Positions 1 through 8,761 of a stretch of DNA of 64,000 nucleotides are shown piece by piece. The translations under genes were made by a program, and so were the position numbers. The notes beneath the pieces were generated by a model, which worked only from the letters and a program-made list of their open reading frames with translations, made no database searches and was not told the DNA's origin. Location of the stretch: contig NC_015577.1 of assembly GCF_000214355.1 (NCBI RefSeq), forward strand, positions 744,001 to 808,000, given 5' to 3'. Each line of letters begins with the position of its first letter. Position 1 is the stretch's first letter. Source of the DNA: Leadbettera azotonutricia ZAS-9. Its GTDB lineage: Bacteria; Spirochaetota; Spirochaetia; Treponematales; Breznakiellaceae.

Positions 1-1
1 C

Positions 2-580
2 ATGCCTGAAAATCTTACGACAATACGCAGCATACTTCAGGGTTATTTTGATGTCCGCCTTGCAAAATCAGCAAAGCTTGCATTAGGCCTTTTGGATAAC
101 ATCATGCCTGAGCTCATACTCCTTGATATTGAAATGCCCGGTATGTCGGGTTTTGATTTCTTGGGGCAGATGCGTCGAGACCATCCTGAGAGCAAAAAAA
201 TACCGGTTATTTTTGTTACTTCCCATGCATCTGCGGATTTTATAACCAAGGCTATAAATGCAGGAGCAGTGGATTATATTGTAAAGCCCGTCAAGGCTGA
301 ATTGCTGCTTAAAAAGATAGATGCCATTATAGGGCTGCCTGAAACAAAGTCCGCCCATAATCCCCTGGAGGATAAACTCAGGAACCTTTTGATGATAATC
401 GCTTCGGGGGATGTTTCCAGAGCTGAACTTTTGATACGGGAAATGAGGAATATCGCTTCAAGCCAGAATGTGCATATACGCCGTTTCACCGATGAAATCG
501 GGGTTCTTGTGGATTCTTTTGACTATGAGAAGGCCAAGGGCAAAATCAAGGAATTTCTGGTGTACCTGTCAATCTCTTAA
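2..580 (+). CDS. Response regulator receiver protein (5' end outside window)
   Basis: Two-component receiver protein. The visible protein begins MPENL, which in this family normally follows the acidic pair of beta-1 (a DDxPENL-type motif). The first Met is therefore probably internal and the true start lies upstream of the window. The phospho-acceptor Asp is seen in the LILLDIEMPGMSGF stretch, the conserved Ser/Thr in FVTSHA and the conserved Lys in YIVKPV. After the receiver (to about residue 110) there is an 80-residue tail (MIIASGDVSRAELLIREM) with no recognised output domain. It may be a stand-alone or Hpt-like partner. Family assignment is firm; the partner kinase is not visible. Confidence 0.88.
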   Translation: MPENLTTIRSILQGYFDVRLAKSAKLALGLLDNIMPELILLDIEMPGMSGFDFLGQMRRDHPESKKIPVIFVTSHASADFITKAINAGAVDYIVKPVKAELLLKKIDAIIGLPETKSAHNPLEDKLRNLLMIIASGDVSRAELLIREMRNIASSQNVHIRRFTDEIGVLVDSFDYEKAKGKIKEFLVYLSIS

Positions 581-609
581 AAGAGGGAAACATCAGATTC
601 AGTTTGCAG

Positions 610-1635
610 CTATTCTGCGGGCAATTCTTCCAGTTTAAAGAGATTCTGTCTCAGGGGTATGTCCCCGCCTTCCTCCGGGCTTTCATAAAATGAGATAAAT
701 GCATTGCTGTTTACCACAGCCAGCGCGTCTGCCGCAGCATTAACCGCAATGCGGTTCTGTTCAGCAGGAGTAAAAGCCCGGCAGCTGGGGCAGGAGCACC
801 ATGACTTTTCCCCGCCCTTGTCCGGCCAGAGGTGGAAAACCTTTACATTTTTTGAAAGGCGGAAATACTTTTCAGCTTCAGTCCTGATAATTTTAATTGT
901 TTCGTGATTGGTGGGGCAAAAATTGATTCTTTTCTGCCGTTTTCCTTCCTCCATGCGGAAAAGCTCTTTGTGGAAGAGAAAGAGCTTCCTCGGGAGAAGC
1001 AGCGAAAGCTCCCTGCCGCCCCCTTCAATAAGCAAGGCATAGTCGTCGGCAAGTTTTGGCGCTTTGTCAAGACATTCGAGGGGGAATACCAGAGCATCGT
1101 ATTTATTTCTTGCGGCCCAGGCAACGAAGGCTTCACGTTTTTTGGAAGATTTCAGCGAAGTTTTTTTTGTTTTAACCACAAAACGGTGCCATGGCGCTTT
1201 TTTCAGATCTTCGCCTTCAAATTTTGATGGTTGATATGCGCCGTTTGTTTTGAAGGGGTATATATCATTTTCAGCAGGGGAGGGGAGTACCTCTTTTCCG
1301 GGTTCAGGCCAGCTTATTCCCAATGAAAGCAGAAAATCATAGACGCCCTTGCAGAGCCCCCTGGGGGATTCGCCGAAGATTTCCACCCTTGCGGCGCCTG
1401 CCCTCCAGGTAAAACCGTTCCGCTCAGGCCCGGCATTTTCACTATTGAGAACGATGACGGGAACGCTTTCAGGGGGAGCATCTCCCGAAGCGTCAAGAAG
1501 CGCAGGGGCGTCCTGCCCCTTGTCTTTGCGCAGCAGGGCTATGCACCGGGAAATATCTTCAGCCCCTTTTTTTGCAGCGGCCGAGTTTGGAGGGACTAAA
1601 ATGGCCCATTCTTTGGAAACATCAAAACCTGCCAT
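610..1635 (-). CDS. DUF4838-like / glycosidase-associated protein
   Basis: 341 residues. The N-terminal half resembles the alpha-glucuronidase-type N-terminal domain that precedes many glycoside hydrolases (ILVPPNSAAAKKGAEDISRC, then GFTWRAGAARVEIFGESPRG and GVYDFLLSLGISW). The C-terminal half resembles DUF4838, with HLWPDKGGEKSWCSCPSC followed by NRIAVNAAADAL. No signal peptide is seen, so it is probably cytoplasmic. It is the last gene of a leftward run, 15 bp behind the dehydrogenase gene. The function is unknown; a carbohydrate-related role is inferred from domain similarity recalled from memory and needs a profile search. Confidence 0.6.
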   Translation of the reverse strand: MAGFDVSKEWAILVPPNSAAAKKGAEDISRCIALLRKDKGQDAPALLDASGDAPPESVPVIVLNSENAGPERNGFTWRAGAARVEIFGESPRGLCKGVYDFLLSLGISWPEPGKEVLPSPAENDIYPFKTNGAYQPSKFEGEDLKKAPWHRFVVKTKKTSLKSSKKREAFVAWAARNKYDALVFPLECLDKAPKLADDYALLIEGGGRELSLLLPRKLFLFHKELFRMEEGKRQKRINFCPTNHETIKIIRTEAEKYFRLSKNVKVFHLWPDKGGEKSWCSCPSCRAFTPAEQNRIAVNAAADALAVVNSNAFISFYESPEEGGDIPLRQNLFKLEELPAE

Positions 1636-1650
1636 GTTCGGTGGTGTGCC

Positions 1651-2772
1651 TTATTTCTCCCAGGAGAATGTGAACTTCACCTTCCACTCATCCCTGGCAG
1701 CTTCAAGGGAAGTACGGACCGCGGGGTTGAGGGGGATGCCCTTCTTGCTCCTGTCCAAATATGCAATATATTCCTTTTCACCTGCTGTGTAGATACGGCT
1801 TTGGCCTTCCGCTTTTTTGGAAGCCCGAAGTTCCCGCAGTATATCGCCTGAAGTTTTTTTGAAAGCCCCAGGGTCGGTAAATGCCTCTATTTTGATCGCA
1901 ATGAACCAATGCCCCAGGTGGTAAGGTCTGTGGCTGCCATCGGCATTGATACCGGTGAGGGTCTTGAGGAAGGAACCGCCCTGGAGGGCAGCTGACAGTA
2001 CTTCTACTACTGTTGCCCAGCCATAACCTTTATAGCCTGCAAGCTCATCGCCAATACCGCCCACAGGGGTAAGGGCGCAGGTACCTGCTACAAGCCCTTT
2101 GAGGGCGATATTGGGGTCCGTAACGGCATTGCCCTTCCCGTCAATTACCCAGCCGGCGGGCATGGTCTTGTTGATTCTGGCGTAATGTTCGATTTTTCCC
2201 CGCTGGGTGATGGATGTGGCGCAGTCGATGACAAAGGGGAATTCCTCATCCGTGGGAAAGCCTATGGTGAGGGGGTTGGTGCCCAGCATATTCTCCACGC
2301 CGAAAGTTGGGGCTATGGAGGGGCGGGCATTGGTGCCTGTAAAGCAGATCATGTTTTCTTTTGCAGCCATGAGGGCATAGTAACCGGCGATGCCATAATG
2401 GGTAGAGTTCCTCACTACTACCATCGCAAGGCCGCACTTTTTGGCTTTTTCGATTGCCATGTTCATGGAACGTACGCCAATGACGTGGCCCATGCCATCG
2501 TGGCCATCTATCACCGCAGTGGAGGGAGTTTCCCTCACAATTTCAAAATTTGTTTTTACAAACTGAATCCCTTCTTTAATCCGGTCAAGGTAAATCGGCT
2601 TGAGCCGCCCTACGCCGTGGGAGTCAATGCCCCTCTTGTCCGATTCAATGAGCACATCGGCACAGACTTTGGCATCCTCCGGGGGTACTCCTGCTGCAAT
2701 AAAAGCCTGGCACATAAATTCATGCATTTCGTCAAAATGCGCATATACAGTCTCGTTGTTCTGAGCCATCAA
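1651..2772 (-). CDS. Ldh_2 family (malate/lactate/ureidoglycolate-type) dehydrogenase
   Basis: 373 residues, the usual length for the NAD(P)-dependent malate/L-lactate dehydrogenase family that is unrelated to classical LDH (relatives: YlbC, AllD, ComC). Diagnostic motifs are DKRGIDSHGVGRL near residue 50, the STHYGIAGYYALMA segment, and GTNPLTIGFP. It oxidises or reduces a 2-hydroxy acid; the substrate cannot be read from the sequence. It is the fifth gene of the run that starts with the cupin gene. A purine-rich Shine-Dalgarno (GGAGGATATTG on the minus strand) precedes the ATG. Overall family is very secure, substrate is not. Confidence 0.9.
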   Translation of the reverse strand: MMAQNNETVYAHFDEMHEFMCQAFIAAGVPPEDAKVCADVLIESDKRGIDSHGVGRLKPIYLDRIKEGIQFVKTNFEIVRETPSTAVIDGHDGMGHVIGVRSMNMAIEKAKKCGLAMVVVRNSTHYGIAGYYALMAAKENMICFTGTNARPSIAPTFGVENMLGTNPLTIGFPTDEEFPFVIDCATSITQRGKIEHYARINKTMPAGWVIDGKGNAVTDPNIALKGLVAGTCALTPVGGIGDELAGYKGYGWATVVEVLSAALQGGSFLKTLTGINADGSHRPYHLGHWFIAIKIEAFTDPGAFKKTSGDILRELRASKKAEGQSRIYTAGEKEYIAYLDRSKKGIPLNPAVRTSLEAARDEWKVKFTFSWEK

Positions 2773-2812
2773 TATCCTCCATGGGTTTATTATATAATAG
2801 CCGGAGTTTTTT

Positions 2813-3931
2813 TTAAAGCCTGATAATTCTGGAATTAGTCAGTACTTCCGCCCCGGTTTCGGTGATAAGCACGTCATTTTCGAGCCTGCAGCCGCCCTGG
2901 ACAGGATCATAGAGGCCCGGTTCCAGGGTGATGATCATGCCGGGTTCAAGTACCCAGCTGTTTTCGGCCCTGGTGTTGACATTGGGGGCTTCGTGGGCTT
3001 CAAGCCCTATACCGTGCCCCAGACCGTGGGGCATGAATTTCTTTGCCTTGGCAAAATGGGCTTCCACTGCCAGTGCAATATCACGGGTCGCAATGCCGGG
3101 GCTTGCCATGGCGAGGGCCAGATTGTAGGCCTTTTCGACCAGGGTGAGCATTTTTTCCTGCTGTTTTGAAAGGGGCTCCCTTGCAAAGGTGAGGGTCACA
3201 TCGCTGGTATAGCCCGCATGCTTGAGCCCATAGTCCAGTATGGACAAGCCCTGGCCTCCGAAAGCCCCGCCCGTATACGCGGGGAAGCAGTGAATGCCGA
3301 AGCTCCGGTCAGGCCCTGCAGCCAGGGTTTCAAAGCCTGTGCCCTCGCAGCCGCGCTTACGGCCTTCAGCATCGATGAAGTGCGCTATATCCGCTTCGGT
3401 TTTAAGTTTTCCTGCCCGTACCTGTTTTTCCAATAAATCGGTGATATCGCAGGTGAAGGCTGAGACTTTTTGATAGATCTTGAGTTCTTCACTGTCCTTG
3501 ACAGCCCTGGCTTTTTCCATTTCGGGGCTTGCGCCGTTATCGCGGCAAATAATATCAAAGTCTGTTACTGCTTCAATGTATTTGAGGAATTGGGGATAAG
3601 GCGTAGTGGGGGGGATTTCCACCCGTGAACCCAGGGGGGTTTTAAAAAGCGCAGCCGCTCCTTTAATTGCCTTTATGGAACTGCGGTTAAATTCTGAATA
3701 GGGGATGAAGGAATCAACATTTGCATAGAGCATGGCCATATTGATATCCCAGGGAACAAGAAGGCTTTTTCTGTCTACTGATAAAAAAAGGAGGGCGTCC
3801 CCGGGCTGCCCTGATAGCCAGCGCACCGATGGATCACGGCGATCTTCAAAATCGCTTATCATTACCAGGGTTATGCTTTCCCTTGCCATCCAGTCGTAAA
3901 TCTGTTCCCGTCTTGTCTGGTAAATGCTCAT
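2813..3931 (-). CDS. M24 family Xaa-Pro peptidase
   Basis: 372 residues: a creatinase-type N-terminal domain, then a pita-bread M24 catalytic domain. All five dinuclear-metal ligands of the family are visible: Asp in LDYGLKHAGY, Asp in TSDVTLTF, His in HGLGHGIGLEAHE, Glu in ITLEPGLY and Glu in RLENDVLIT. It should cleave Xaa-Pro bonds (aminopeptidase or dipeptidase). Its start codon overlaps the stop of the upstream aldolase gene by 4 bp (ATGA), so the two are translationally coupled. Cytoplasmic; no signal peptide. Confidence 0.93.
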   Translation of the reverse strand: MSIYQTRREQIYDWMARESITLVMISDFEDRRDPSVRWLSGQPGDALLFLSVDRKSLLVPWDINMAMLYANVDSFIPYSEFNRSSIKAIKGAAALFKTPLGSRVEIPPTTPYPQFLKYIEAVTDFDIICRDNGASPEMEKARAVKDSEELKIYQKVSAFTCDITDLLEKQVRAGKLKTEADIAHFIDAEGRKRGCEGTGFETLAAGPDRSFGIHCFPAYTGGAFGGQGLSILDYGLKHAGYTSDVTLTFAREPLSKQQEKMLTLVEKAYNLALAMASPGIATRDIALAVEAHFAKAKKFMPHGLGHGIGLEAHEAPNVNTRAENSWVLEPGMIITLEPGLYDPVQGGCRLENDVLITETGAEVLTNSRIIRL

Positions 3932-4977
3932 GAGGCGGCTGCCTCTGACCTGAATGCCTCCCGCGAGGCGGCCAGTATCGCTTGTGCCTCCGAATCCCCT
4001 ATCCAGTAATGGGTTACAAACCGGAATACCCCATGCTCGGGCGCATTGATGATTATGCCGTGCCCGGCAAAAATATCCACGATTTTTTTTGCGGTCTTCT
4101 CTTTTTCTGCCGCAGGCCAGGCAAAGAATACCATATTGATTTCAACTTCTTTAGGTTTAATGATGATGCCGGGGATTTTTGCCAGATCCTTTGCCATCTT
4201 TTTTGCCCTGGCGTGATCTTCTGCCAGATGGTTCACCTGCTCAGTGAGGGCAAGTATCCCTGCGGCAGCCAATATGCCTGCCTGCCTCATGCCGCCCCCC
4301 ATGATCTTACGCTTCATCCTGGCTTCTTCCACAAAGGCTTTGCTTCCTGCCAATAACGATCCAACCGGCGCACAGAGCCCTTTTGAAAGGCAGAACATCA
4401 CCGAATCTGCCCTGGCGGCTATGTCTTTTGCCTCGCAGCCCAGGGCTGCTGCGGCATTAAAAATACGCGCGCCGTCAAGGTGAATGGGAAGCTTCCATTC
4501 CTTTGCCACTGCCCGCGCTTCATCCATGGCTTTGAGGCTTACCACTTGCCCCAGGGAATGGGCGTTTTCAAGGCAGATGAGGGAAGTGGCCGGGAAATGG
4601 AGTTCACGATGCCGCAGCCTTTCTTCCAGGGCTTTTCGTGTCAAAATGCCGTCAGGCGCAGGGATAGTCCTGGTTTGTACCCCTGCAATCACCGAGGCAG
4701 CCCCCGCTTCGTGCTGAACAATGTGGGCTTCTTCGCCGAGTATCACTTCTGTTCCCCTCGGCGCCCAGGTAAAAAGGGCCAGCTGGTTTCCGAAAGTCCC
4801 CGAGGGCACGAAGACCGAAGCCTCTTTGCCCAGCATTTTTGCACCCAGCTTTTCAAGCTTGTTGATGGTGGGATCGTCGCCATAGACATCGTCGCCTACT
4901 TCGGCTTCGGCCATGGCTTTGCGCATAGCCGGTGTAGGCTTGGTAACAGTGTCGCTTCTGATATCAATTATGTTCAA
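3928..4977 (-). CDS. ltaE: Low-specificity L-threonine aldolase
   Basis: 349 residues. PLP enzyme of fold type I that splits threonine or allo-threonine into glycine and acetaldehyde. Seen motifs: the N-terminal DIRSDTVTKPTPAMRKAM, the VFVPSGTFGNQLAL segment, HLDGARIFNAAAALG, and the PLP lysine in MFCLSKGLCAPVGSLL. It lies 19 bp downstream of glmS and overlaps the M24 peptidase gene by 4 bp, so it is mid-operon. Assignment to the family is secure; stereospecificity cannot be judged. Confidence 0.93.
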   Translation of the reverse strand: MNIIDIRSDTVTKPTPAMRKAMAEAEVGDDVYGDDPTINKLEKLGAKMLGKEASVFVPSGTFGNQLALFTWAPRGTEVILGEEAHIVQHEAGAASVIAGVQTRTIPAPDGILTRKALEERLRHRELHFPATSLICLENAHSLGQVVSLKAMDEARAVAKEWKLPIHLDGARIFNAAAALGCEAKDIAARADSVMFCLSKGLCAPVGSLLAGSKAFVEEARMKRKIMGGGMRQAGILAAAGILALTEQVNHLAEDHARAKKMAKDLAKIPGIIIKPKEVEINMVFFAWPAAEKEKTAKKIVDIFAGHGIIINAPEHGVFRFVTHYWIGDSEAQAILAASREAFRSEAAAS

Positions 4978-4996
4978 TGCCCGCTCCTAAAGGAAT

Positions 4997-6838
4997 TTAT
5001 TCTACTGTAACACTCTTTGCGAGATTCCTTGGCTTGTCAGGATCAAGGCCTTTCAGTATGGACACATAGTATGCATAAAGCTGGGCCGGTATTACCGCCA
5101 GCATAGGTGAAAGACTCGCCATGGTACGGGGAATGCGGAAAACTTCGTCCGCAGTCTTGTCGAAGTAGCTTACGTCGTCCCAGGTGATGACCAATGTGGA
5201 CGCCCCCCGGGCTTTGACCTCTTTAATATTGGAATCCATCTTGTCAAAGAGATTGTCCTGGGTGCAGATGGCGACCAGCAAAGTGCTTTCGTCCACCAGG
5301 GCAATTGGGCCGTGCTTGAGTTCGCCGGCTGCAAAGGCTTCGGAATGGGTATAGCTGATTTCCTTGAGCTTCAATGCGCTTTCAAGGCTTACCGCATAGT
5401 CAAAAAGCCGCCCCATGTAGAAAACCTTGGTCTTGTTGGTCTGGAGGTAAGCGAAACGCTGTATGTTCTCTTTATCAGAAAGAATTTTTTCCGCCTCTGC
5501 GGGAATGTTTTCCAGGGCTTCTACCGCTGCGCCAAGTTCGGCATCGTTAAGCGTGCCCCGGAGCACGCCGAACTGAATGGCGATGAGGTAGAGGCACATG
5601 AGCTGGGTGGTAAACGCTTTTGTAGAGGCTACTGCGATCTCGGGACCTGCCCAGGTGTACATCACGAGGTCAGCTTCGCGGGCCAGGGTGGAACCCACCA
5701 CGTTGGTAATGGCAATGATGCGGGCGCCTGATTTTTTTGCCATCCGCATGGCTGCCAGGGTATCCGCGGTCTCGCCCGACTGGCTTATGATGATAAAGAT
5801 GTCTTTGGGATTGTAAATGGGGTTCCGGTAACGGTACTCGCTGGCAATATCCACATCCACAGGGATGCGCGCAAAATGCTCAAAGGCGTATTTTCCAATC
5901 ACCCCGGCGTGCCATGCAGTGCCGCAGGCAGTAATGACCACCCGGTTTGCCTCTGCCCAGGAAGCGTCAAAGCCTATCTCTTCAAGGTTGATGGCTTTCT
6001 TCCCTTCATTCTTGATCCGCGCCCTAAGCGTATCTGTGAGGGCCTTGGGCTGCTCGTGGATTTCCTTGAGCATGAAGTGTTCAAAGCCGCCTTTTTCGGC
6101 AGCCCCTGCGTCCCAGGTTACATGGGAGGTCTCTTTTCTGATGCTCTGGCCTTCTTCGTTGAAGAAATCCACATGATCCCGGTAGAGGACCGCAATTTCC
6201 CTGTCCCCGAGGTAGTAAACATCACGGGTGTGTTCCAGAATGGCCGGCACATCGCTGGCGATGAGGTTTTCGCCTTTACCCGCGCCTATGACGAGGGGGC
6301 TTTCCTTGCGCACTGCAATGATCCTGTCGGGATCGCTTTCGCAGATGATGCCCAAAGCATAGGAACCTTCGAGCCGCTTCAGGGCTTCGATGACTGCCTG
6401 GAGCAAATCGCCATTGAAATGGAAGTCTATAAGGTGGGCAATCACCTCCGTGTCGGTTTGGCTGCGGAATTTTACCCCGTGGGCTTCAAGCCAGGCTTTC
6501 AGTTTGGCATAATTTTCGATGATGCCGTTATGAACCACAGCGATCTTTCCTGCCACATCGGTGTGGGGATGCGAATTGATATCCGAAGGTTCCCCGTGGG
6601 TGGCCCATCGGGTATGGCCTATGCCCATGGTGCTTGCAAGGGCTCCGCTTTGAATCTCGGAGCCTATTTTTTCTTCCAGATTTTTCAGCATGCCCTTGGA
6701 TTTGCGTATCAGCAGTCCATTTTTGCCAAGGATCGCTACCCCGGCAGAATCGTAGCCCCGGTATTCAAGCTTGGTAAGCCCTTTGATGAGAACCGGCGCC
6801 GCCTCTTCATTTCCAATGTAGCCAACTATGCCGCACAT
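4997..6838 (-). CDS. glmS: Glutamine-fructose-6-phosphate aminotransferase
   Basis: 613 residues, full length. It makes glucosamine-6-phosphate for peptidoglycan and other amino sugars. The N-terminal glutaminase domain begins MCGIVGYIGN, with Cys2 as the nucleophile after Met removal. Two SIS domains follow (ACGTAWHAG and ISQSGETADTLAAMR; then the second SIS near GRLFDYAVSLESALKLKE). The C-terminus NLAKSVTVE matches the family end. It starts 9 bp behind the cupin gene, and no glmS ribozyme leader fits in that gap. Confidence 0.98.
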   Translation of the reverse strand: MCGIVGYIGNEEAAPVLIKGLTKLEYRGYDSAGVAILGKNGLLIRKSKGMLKNLEEKIGSEIQSGALASTMGIGHTRWATHGEPSDINSHPHTDVAGKIAVVHNGIIENYAKLKAWLEAHGVKFRSQTDTEVIAHLIDFHFNGDLLQAVIEALKRLEGSYALGIICESDPDRIIAVRKESPLVIGAGKGENLIASDVPAILEHTRDVYYLGDREIAVLYRDHVDFFNEEGQSIRKETSHVTWDAGAAEKGGFEHFMLKEIHEQPKALTDTLRARIKNEGKKAINLEEIGFDASWAEANRVVITACGTAWHAGVIGKYAFEHFARIPVDVDIASEYRYRNPIYNPKDIFIIISQSGETADTLAAMRMAKKSGARIIAITNVVGSTLAREADLVMYTWAGPEIAVASTKAFTTQLMCLYLIAIQFGVLRGTLNDAELGAAVEALENIPAEAEKILSDKENIQRFAYLQTNKTKVFYMGRLFDYAVSLESALKLKEISYTHSEAFAAGELKHGPIALVDESTLLVAICTQDNLFDKMDSNIKEVKARGASTLVITWDDVSYFDKTADEVFRIPRTMASLSPMLAVIPAQLYAYYVSILKGLDPDKPRNLAKSVTVE

Positions 6839-6847
6839 ACGCTTCCC

Positions 6848-7192
6848 TTAATATGTCACGATAACTGCGTGGAAGATCAGAAGATCTTCCCCGGTGTTTT
6901 TGATGCTGTGGGATGCGCCGTTGCCGGTGATAATGGAATCCCCCTGCTTTACCTGCACTTCTTTTCCATCATCGTTGACCGTTCCGGTTCCCGACAGGAT
7001 GAAGTAGTATTCTGTTTCAGAATTGTGCTGATGATAGCCGATGGAGCATCCTGGCTTAAGGGTGATCTCCGCAAACATCCTGGCATTCTTTTCCTTGCTT
7101 CCGTCAAGGAGATAGGTAAAATGAACGGTCCCCTCGCCATCCCTCATCTTTTCCTTGTCTTCAACCTTCATTTCATTGCGTCGTATAACCAT
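6848..7192 (-). CDS. Small cupin-domain protein
   Basis: 114 residues, a single cupin barrel. Cupin motif 1 is seen as GYHQHNSETEYYFILSGTG (two His, Glu) and motif 2 as a weaker GASHSIKNTGEDLLIFH with one His. Small cupins of this kind bind a metal and often a sugar or amino-acid ligand. Being first in the run with glmS only 9 bp away suggests a link with sugar-phosphate metabolism, but that is inference. The function is unknown. Confidence 0.8.
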   Translation of the reverse strand: MVIRRNEMKVEDKEKMRDGEGTVHFTYLLDGSKEKNARMFAEITLKPGCSIGYHQHNSETEYYFILSGTGTVNDDGKEVQVKQGDSIITGNGASHSIKNTGEDLLIFHAVIVTY

Positions 7193-7256
7193 AATTCACC
7201 TCTTAGGGATATTATCCACAATTACTTGACAATGAAAAGCCATAAGCATAAAAAGA

Positions 7257-7748
7257 ATGAGCATGAATAACCATGGGAGACAGCCCCCTCAAGCTTTGCT
7301 CATCATATACCGCAGCCTGATCGTGCTTGCATTGATCATTCTGCTTGTCATTATTGCAGGCGTGGTATGGGCGCTTTTTTTAAAGCCCCAGGATAATGCA
7401 AAGCCTGCGCAAACTTCTTCCCGGGTTTCCCCAGTCGAAAGCGGCAATACTTTTACCGGCATAGGGCGCCTCAGGCTTCCTCTTGGGGACAATCAGCCCG
7501 CGACAGCTATAGTGAGCATCACGTTTCCGTATAATCCCGGGGACAAAGCTTTTTCTGAAGAGCTTGCGTCCCGCGTTGGGGAGTTCAGGGCATTAACCAG
7601 CGCATATTTTAAGTCCCGAACCGCTTCCCAGCTTGAGAAGGTCGATGAGGAAGAAATCAAAAAAGCCCTCCTTGATCAGTACAATGGGGTGCTCAGGCTG
7701 GGGAAAATAGAGATTTTGTACTTTAATGATTACATGATCATAGATTGA
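7257..7748 (+). CDS. FliL-like membrane protein
   Basis: 163 residues: a short cytoplasmic N-terminus, one membrane segment (about residues 15-40, rich in I/L/V), a low-complexity linker, then a periplasmic FliL-type domain ending LGKIEILYFNDYMIID. FliL proteins associate with the flagellar stator. Here the gene is not in a flagellar operon but leads a module with a small membrane protein, an ECF sigma factor and a putative anti-sigma factor, so it may be a paralogue with a different membrane role. Start: ATG at 7257 or in-frame ATG at 7263; the spacing does not decide. Confidence 0.72.
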   Translation: MSMNNHGRQPPQALLIIYRSLIVLALIILLVIIAGVVWALFLKPQDNAKPAQTSSRVSPVESGNTFTGIGRLRLPLGDNQPATAIVSITFPYNPGDKAFSEELASRVGEFRALTSAYFKSRTASQLEKVDEEEIKKALLDQYNGVLRLGKIEILYFNDYMIID

Positions 7749-7826
7749 AGGCTCGTCAGCGCAACCAACAGTCATCAGGCGGGTCAAAAAGAGGGAACCC
7801 CCACCGCAGGTTCCAGGAGGAGATTC

Positions 7827-8162
7827 ATGGCGCAGTCGACAGTTGCCCAGGTTATTATTTCCATCATTCCCATAGTGGGGATATTCATGGGATCAGTGGT
7901 GGTTTTTTTCTACCTGCTCTGGAATCACAGGCGCAGAATTTTGCTTATCAAGGCAGGTCAGTACAATAAACCCGCATTTGATCTGCAGTCTTTCAGCCTT
8001 CTTGCCGGCCTTCTCCTCAGCGCGGTAGGGCTTGCGCTGACGATCTTTCTTTCCATTGTATCGGGGGCTGGTTTCGGCCTCCTGGGGGGCATAATTCCCC
8101 TTGCAGTGGGGGCGGGCCTTCTGTGTTACTACGGGATCAAGCGCAGCGATAGGGCTTCATGA
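7827..8162 (+). CDS. Small membrane protein upstream of ECF sigma factor
   Basis: 111 residues with three predicted hydrophobic segments (about residues 6-27, 53-73 and 76-100) and a basic loop NHRRRILLIKAGQY between the first and second. A good Shine-Dalgarno (AGGAGGAG at about 7816) sets the start at 7827. The stop overlaps the sigma-factor start by 4 bp (ATGA), indicating coupled translation. It resembles small DUF6249-type membrane proteins found next to ECF sigma factors, but I do not assign a function. Confidence 0.72.
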   Translation: MAQSTVAQVIISIIPIVGIFMGSVVVFFYLLWNHRRRILLIKAGQYNKPAFDLQSFSLLAGLLLSAVGLALTIFLSIVSGAGFGLLGGIIPLAVGAGLLCYYGIKRSDRAS

Positions 8163-8761
8163 ATCAGGAAGGCATCATCGCTGAAAGCGCCGGGGACGGC
8201 GATGACGACAGGATGATCCTGGAACAGATCCTTGCAGGCCAGAAAGAGCTTTACAGGCTTCTTGTAAAGCGCCACGAGCAGGCGATTTACGGAATGGGCA
8301 TAAGTTTTTTCCGCAATGCCGAAGATGCATCGGATTTTACCCAGGATGTTTTCTTCAAAGCCTATCGCAGCCTTGTGCATTTTGAAGGGCGGTCGCGTTT
8401 TTCGACCTGGCTTTACCGCATTGCCTACAATACAGCGGTGAACAGTGTTACACGGAAGAAGGATTACCGGAGCCTGGTTGAAGAAGAGCGTATCCCCGGC
8501 AAGGATACGCCGGAACGGAATGTTTTAAGGATTGCTTTACGGGAAGCAGTGAAGGAAGCGGTGAAGGAACTGCCGGATCGCTACCGGATCTGCGTGGATC
8601 TTTTCTTTTTCTACGATCGATCCTATCAGGAGATCGAAGCCATCACGGGGTACCCGGTGAATACCATCAAGTCCCATGTGTTCAGGGCTAAAAAGATCCT
8701 GAAGGAAAAGCTGAAAGAATTTGCCGAAGGGGGAACAGAATGGCAAAGCATACAGGACTGA
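8159..8761 (+). CDS. ECF-type RNA polymerase sigma factor
   Basis: 200 residues. Sigma region 2 is seen in about residues 35-100 (FFRNAEDASDFTQDVFFKAY, then FSTWLYRIAYNTAVN). Region 4 is seen near the C-terminus (LPDRYRICVDLFFFYDRSY, then TIKSHVFRAKKIL, the HTH). There are no regions 1 or 3, as expected of the extracytoplasmic-function group. It is coupled to the small membrane protein upstream (4-bp overlap), and its 3' end overlaps the putative anti-sigma gene by 22 bp. The arrangement implies control by membrane signalling. Confidence 0.93.
   Translation: MNQEGIIAESAGDGDDDRMILEQILAGQKELYRLLVKRHEQAIYGMGISFFRNAEDASDFTQDVFFKAYRSLVHFEGRSRFSTWLYRIAYNTAVNSVTRKKDYRSLVEEERIPGKDTPERNVLRIALREAVKEAVKELPDRYRICVDLFFFYDRSYQEIEAITGYPVNTIKSHVFRAKKILKEKLKEFAEGGTEWQSIQD

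Noticed and set aside
6839-6847. glmS ribozyme
   Set aside because: Only 9 bp separate the cupin gene from glmS; a ribozyme core cannot fit.
5876-7270. 464-codon open frame on the plus strand
   Set aside because: It lies wholly antisense to glmS and the cupin gene, whose protein motifs are unmistakable. It has no family resemblance and arises from codon bias on the other strand.
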